From: Luminiphilus sp.
GTDB lineage: Bacteria > Pseudomonadota > Gammaproteobacteria > Pseudomonadales > Halieaceae
Direction of reading: 5' to 3'
Assembly (NCBI GenBank): GCA_028117185.1
Contig: JAOHHD010000011.1
Span: 1-45,526 of the forward strand
Length of the DNA stretch: 45,526 nucleotides
The notes beneath the pieces are model-generated. The model searched no databases. It saw only the letters and a list, made by a program, of their open reading frames with translations, and was not told where the DNA came from. Shown piece by piece: positions 42,490 through 45,526 of this stretch. The translations under genes were made by a program, and so were the position numbers. The number at the start of each line of letters is the position of its first letter. Positions within the stretch are counted from its first letter, which is position 1.

Positions 42490-44742
42490 ATGAAGCTGAG
42501 TCGTTTAACACTATGTATCGTTCCCGCCCTATCTGGGTATCTCGCCCCTCTAGCCCTAGCGCAATCAAGTAGTGCTGCCTTAGAGGAAGTCGTTGTCACT
42601 GCTTCTCGAAGAGCCGAATCGGCTCAAGATGTGGCGGTTGCTTTAACTGCCCTGTCTTCCCAGTCACTTGAGGACGCCAACGTCGTTGATATTTCAGACA
42701 TTGGTTTTCTCGCGCCGAATGTACAACTCCAGCCCGTGAGCACGTTCCCTGGCTTCGCAACATTCACGATGCGCGGTATTGGAACGGGTGCTAACAGTAT
42801 CCGAACCCTCGATCCAACAGTGAATGTGATGATCGATGGCATGGTAGTGGCGACCCAAATTGCGGGCCAATTAGACGCGTTTGATTATGAAACGGTGGAA
42901 GTTTTGCGCGGTCCGCAGGGTATTTTCTTCGGCCGTAACTCCATCGCGGGCGCTATTCAAATGCGCACGGGAAAGCCGTCGGAGGAGTTTGGCGGCAGAG
43001 TGAAAGCAGGCGTGGGCTCACAATCCCTCGTTCAGTTAGAAGGTGTGATTGAGGGCGCCATGTCAAGCACGCTGCGCGGTAAGGTCGCCGTACAGTATCG
43101 AAGCTTCGACGGCTATTTTGAAGATAATAATGGCGGTACCTTCATCCCCGCGCCCAATAACCCCCTGGGAACTGAGCCGGGAACTGCGACCCAGAAGCAG
43201 AACGAGCAAGACAGCATCTTTATTAAGCCGACCATAACGTGGCAGCCAAGCGACAACTTCGACCTGACCGTCTACGGACAATATTTCGAGGATGATGGTG
43301 GGTCTGGTTCGACGCAGGCTTATGTGGAGCCCAGTGCGGCGCCATCGACTATGTTCAGGTTGTATGGTTATACGCCGCCGACTGACCAATTTGAGGTCAA
43401 TCACGACTTAGTGGGTAAAAGTGATACTGAAATTGAGCAGCTGGTTGTGGAAGCGAACTGGTCTGTGGGTAATGGTGTACTGACGTCTGTTACCGGCTGG
43501 CGTGACCTCACGTTTTCGTCCAGCAGCGATATCGATGGCACCCCCTTCTTGCTTATTCACTTTCCTAATAACGAAGAGGAAGCCAGTCAGTTCTCTCAGG
43601 AAATTCGTTATGCGGCTGATATCAGCGATCGCCTAGATTTCATCATTGGTGGTTTCTATTTGGATGCTGAGCAAGGTGTGATTGAACGCCGCGAATTTTC
43701 CGGATTGACCGCCGGCAGAGATCACTTTGACTTCAACTATATTCAGTCTGATTGGACGCAAGATGTCAAAAGCACCGCGCTGTTTGGCAACATTCGCTGG
43801 GGCTTTACCGACACGCTCACCTTGAACGCGGGTATTCGTTACAGTCGCGAAGAGAAAGATCTCAATATCACGCTGCTGACACCGTGCAGTGGTCCGGGTT
43901 TTAGCGGGTGCTCAACTGATAAGACCGACCTGGGGGAAGAGTGGAGCAATACGTCACCTCGTGTGGCGCTCGAATATCGTCCCAATGATGAGCTGATGTT
44001 TTGGGGCAGCTGGACAAGAGGATTCCGCAGCGGAAACTACAATGCGCGAGCACCTAGTATCGCCGCGGTCGGTCCTGCCGATCCAGAGCAAGCTGATCAG
44101 ATCGAAATTGGTATGAAAGGTGACTTCGCGGACGGCCGACTCCGGGCCAACATCACGGGCTTCTTCACGGTTTACGATGAAATTCAGCGAACCACCAATG
44201 GCGAAGATGCATTGGGTAATCCGCTGCAGCTGCTGCGCAACGCTGCTGAGGCTGAAATTCCCGGTATCGAAGCCGAGTTGACTTGGTTACCGACGGACCG
44301 GTTAATGTTAATGGCGGGTATTGGCTGGATTGACCCAGAGTTCAAAGAGTTTACCGGGTTGAATTTGGGCGCGCCTACCGATCAGGAGAATGAGGCGCTT
44401 GCCAAAGAACTCGAGTTTGAGAGGGTTCCTGACTTCGAATATACGCTCACAGGGGAGTACAGAGTGCCGATGTCCGACCGGGGTGATCTGATCTTCCGTG
44501 GCCAATATGCATGGCGAGACGGGTTCTACACCGATGTGACCAATAATGAGTTACGTACGATTGATGACTACGGCATCCTCGACGCCAGCGTTCGGTTTGA
44601 GAATGACAAGTGGCGCGTGTCCCTCTGGGGAAGGAATCTCACAGAGGAGAATTACGCTGACATTATCAGTGCAGCGTTTAACTACCAGCGCTTTGGCGGA
44701 CAGGCACGGACTTACGGCGTTGAAGTGGGTTACCGTTTCTAG
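42490..44742 (+). CDS. TonB-dependent outer-membrane receptor (TBDT 4)
   Basis: 750 residues from ATG 42490, which has a near-perfect GGAGG at 6 bases and a signal peptide (LCIVPALSGYLAPLALA). The TonB box-like segment is LEEVVVTASRR. Plug motifs are TFTMRGIGTG, VNVMIDGMVVA and EVLRGPQGIFFGRNSIAGAI. The last strand is RTYGVEVGYRF. It is a paralogue of TBDT 3: both contain YTPP, NHDL, DGTPF, HF followed by acidic residues, SWTRGF and AVGP at equivalent places. It sits 220 bases after the Tat flavoprotein gene and may be regulated with it, but a separate AT-rich leader suggests its own promoter. A terminator follows. The ligand is unknown. Confidence 0.94.
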   Translation: MKLSRLTLCIVPALSGYLAPLALAQSSSAALEEVVVTASRRAESAQDVAVALTALSSQSLEDANVVDISDIGFLAPNVQLQPVSTFPGFATFTMRGIGTGANSIRTLDPTVNVMIDGMVVATQIAGQLDAFDYETVEVLRGPQGIFFGRNSIAGAIQMRTGKPSEEFGGRVKAGVGSQSLVQLEGVIEGAMSSTLRGKVAVQYRSFDGYFEDNNGGTFIPAPNNPLGTEPGTATQKQNEQDSIFIKPTITWQPSDNFDLTVYGQYFEDDGGSGSTQAYVEPSAAPSTMFRLYGYTPPTDQFEVNHDLVGKSDTEIEQLVVEANWSVGNGVLTSVTGWRDLTFSSSSDIDGTPFLLIHFPNNEEEASQFSQEIRYAADISDRLDFIIGGFYLDAEQGVIERREFSGLTAGRDHFDFNYIQSDWTQDVKSTALFGNIRWGFTDTLTLNAGIRYSREEKDLNITLLTPCSGPGFSGCSTDKTDLGEEWSNTSPRVALEYRPNDELMFWGSWTRGFRSGNYNARAPSIAAVGPADPEQADQIEIGMKGDFADGRLRANITGFFTVYDEIQRTTNGEDALGNPLQLLRNAAEAEIPGIEAELTWLPTDRLMLMAGIGWIDPEFKEFTGLNLGAPTDQENEALAKELEFERVPDFEYTLTGEYRVPMSDRGDLIFRGQYAWRDGFYTDVTNNELRTIDDYGILDASVRFENDKWRVSLWGRNLTEENYADIISAAFNYQRFGGQARTYGVEVGYRF

Positions 44743-44774
44743 CACCGCCCGTCATGATGCTTGACGTTAGATTG

Positions 44775-44804
44775 AAAAGGCCGGTTAACTCCGGCCTTTT
44801 TTTT
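44775..44804 (+). terminator. Rho-independent terminator after TBDT 4
   Basis: A 10-bp stem (AAAAGGCCGG / CCGGCCTTTT) with a 6-base loop runs into eight T in total. It starts 32 bases after the receptor stop. Confidence 0.92.
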
Positions 44805-44930
44805 GAGCGGATAAGGATGTAAAAGAGGGTGCCGCTGTGCATTGCAGTAACGCCATTGTCGTGCTCACCGAGAATAATCTAACTCAAAAGCAGCCTCGCG
44901 ACACTGGTCAGCGCGCTGCCATAAGACGCC

Positions 44931-45443
44931 TCAGCGCTCAATATGCAATGATTTGCCATCCCAATTATCAGCGGCACTTTTTACTTCTGCATAGAGTTGT
45001 TTCAGGCTGTCGTTGACCACGTAAATCTCAGTCATGTGTCCGCAAACCGCGGTCGTATCGAGATAGGTTGCCCCGCGTCCCTCCTCAGTAAGGAAGTGGG
45101 TAGCCGATTCAAAACCCAAGCGGTTGAAGTGCGCAACGCGCGCATCGTGATCGCCAAAATTGAGTGCAACATGGTGAAAGCCACTTTGGTTCGCGGCATA
45201 CATGTCACGGAATGTGGAGGGGGCATCATTATGCTGTGTAACCAGTTCGATCATCAGATCGCCCGATTGAGTATACGCTGCAGAAATATCCAGTTCAGTG
45301 GGTGAGCCACGATAGGTGACATTGTCCAAACTGATATGGCGACGGATGAAAAAAGGGCCCAAGCCCCACAGGTTATGAAAGCGCTGAATAGCGCTATCGA
45401 TATCGGTGACGTAATAGGCATTTTGAATAATATGATCTGTCAT
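44931..45443 (-). CDS. VOC-superfamily (glyoxalase/dioxygenase fold) protein
   Basis: 170 residues with two beta-alpha-beta-beta-beta modules. The first begins IIQNAYYVTDIDSAIQRFHN; the second begins SGFHHVALNFGDHDARVAHF. Candidate metal ligands are His in FHHVAL, Glu in DLMIELVTQ and Glu in MTEIYVV. The first module lacks the usual N-terminal His (replaced near IQNAYY), so a metal-free binding role or an unusual site is possible. Members include glyoxalases, extradiol dioxygenases and epimerases; no substrate is evident. GAGA lies about 8 bases before ATG 45443. It is convergent with TBDT 4. The last 83 bases of the window contain no complete gene. Confidence 0.82.
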   Translation of the reverse strand: MTDHIIQNAYYVTDIDSAIQRFHNLWGLGPFFIRRHISLDNVTYRGSPTELDISAAYTQSGDLMIELVTQHNDAPSTFRDMYAANQSGFHHVALNFGDHDARVAHFNRLGFESATHFLTEEGRGATYLDTTAVCGHMTEIYVVNDSLKQLYAEVKSAADNWDGKSLHIER

Positions 45444-45526
45444 AACGGGTCTCGTTAGGAGGTAGTATGGCGGTGGTTAAAAAGAGTTATCAACAGAGAC
45501 GGTAATCAAAGACTAACACTTGCCCT

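Noticed and set aside
1..45526. Mobile element, prophage, CRISPR array or defence island
   Set aside because: No transposase, integrase, phage structural gene, regular spacer-repeat array or known defence gene was seen. The repeats found are short and local.

Overview
The window looks like a chromosomal segment of a marine, heterotrophic gammaproteobacterium, probably related to the Halieaceae (OM60/NOR5) or neighbouring oligotrophic clades. That is inferred from gene content and moderate GC, not from a marker gene. In favour are four large TonB-dependent receptors (TBDTs) in 45 kb, a TPR-sulfotransferase, isolated P450 and Rieske oxygenases, an agmatinase close to E. coli SpeB, and a DmdA-like demethylase. 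No rRNA, tRNA, CRISPR array, integrase, transposase or phage gene was seen, and no dedicated transcription factor.

Layout. 1-6.6 kb: 3' part of a TPR-sulfotransferase, TBDT 1 with a strong terminator, a convergent homocysteine methyltransferase, and a Tat-exported PLP aminotransferase. 6.7-9.4 kb: a metal locus, with a small exported CLHC protein followed by a ZnuD-like TBDT that carries five His/Asp/Glu-rich insertions. 9.5-18.6 kb: an exported alpha/beta hydrolase, an orphan P450, an ATM1-type ABC exporter coupled to an ABC-F ATPase, a 2-oxoglutarate oxygenase-like protein, and agmatinase. 19.2-25.3 kb: TBDT 3, an MFS carrier and a cupin on the plus strand, facing an AhpD-like protein and a Rieske oxygenase. 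This resembles an uptake-plus-oxidation block for an unknown small molecule. 25.3-30.8 kb: DNA polymerase IV, a glutathione transferase, an acyl-CoA synthetase, a DmdA-like folate-dependent demethylase and a GFA-type zinc protein. 31-35 kb: a SulP anion transporter with a tandem universal stress protein, then a PYROXD2/CrtI-like flavoprotein. 35.2-42.3 kb: divergent puuB/puuA-type genes, a broken gene remnant, a polytopic membrane protein, and a three-gene unit ending in a Tat-exported flavoprotein that resembles spermidine dehydrogenase. 42.5-45.4 kb: TBDT 4, a clear paralogue of TBDT 3, and a VOC protein.

How the genes may work together. The clearest theme is polyamine metabolism. SpeB makes putrescine from agmatine. 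PuuA and PuuB glutamylate and oxidise putrescine. The spermidine-dehydrogenase-like protein could cleave spermidine outside the cytoplasm. A second, looser theme is methyl-group and organosulfur chemistry: the homocysteine methyltransferase, the DmdA-like protein, the acyl-CoA synthetase, the GST and GFA proteins, and SulP. These are spread over several transcription units, so pathway membership is inference.

No radically new system is proven here. The observations most worth following are the extreme metal-binding loops of the ZnuD-like receptor, the DmdA-like enzyme, the spermidine-dehydrogenase-like operon with its membrane neighbours, the paralogous TBDT pair, and the start-less coding remnant at 38.2-38.4 kb.
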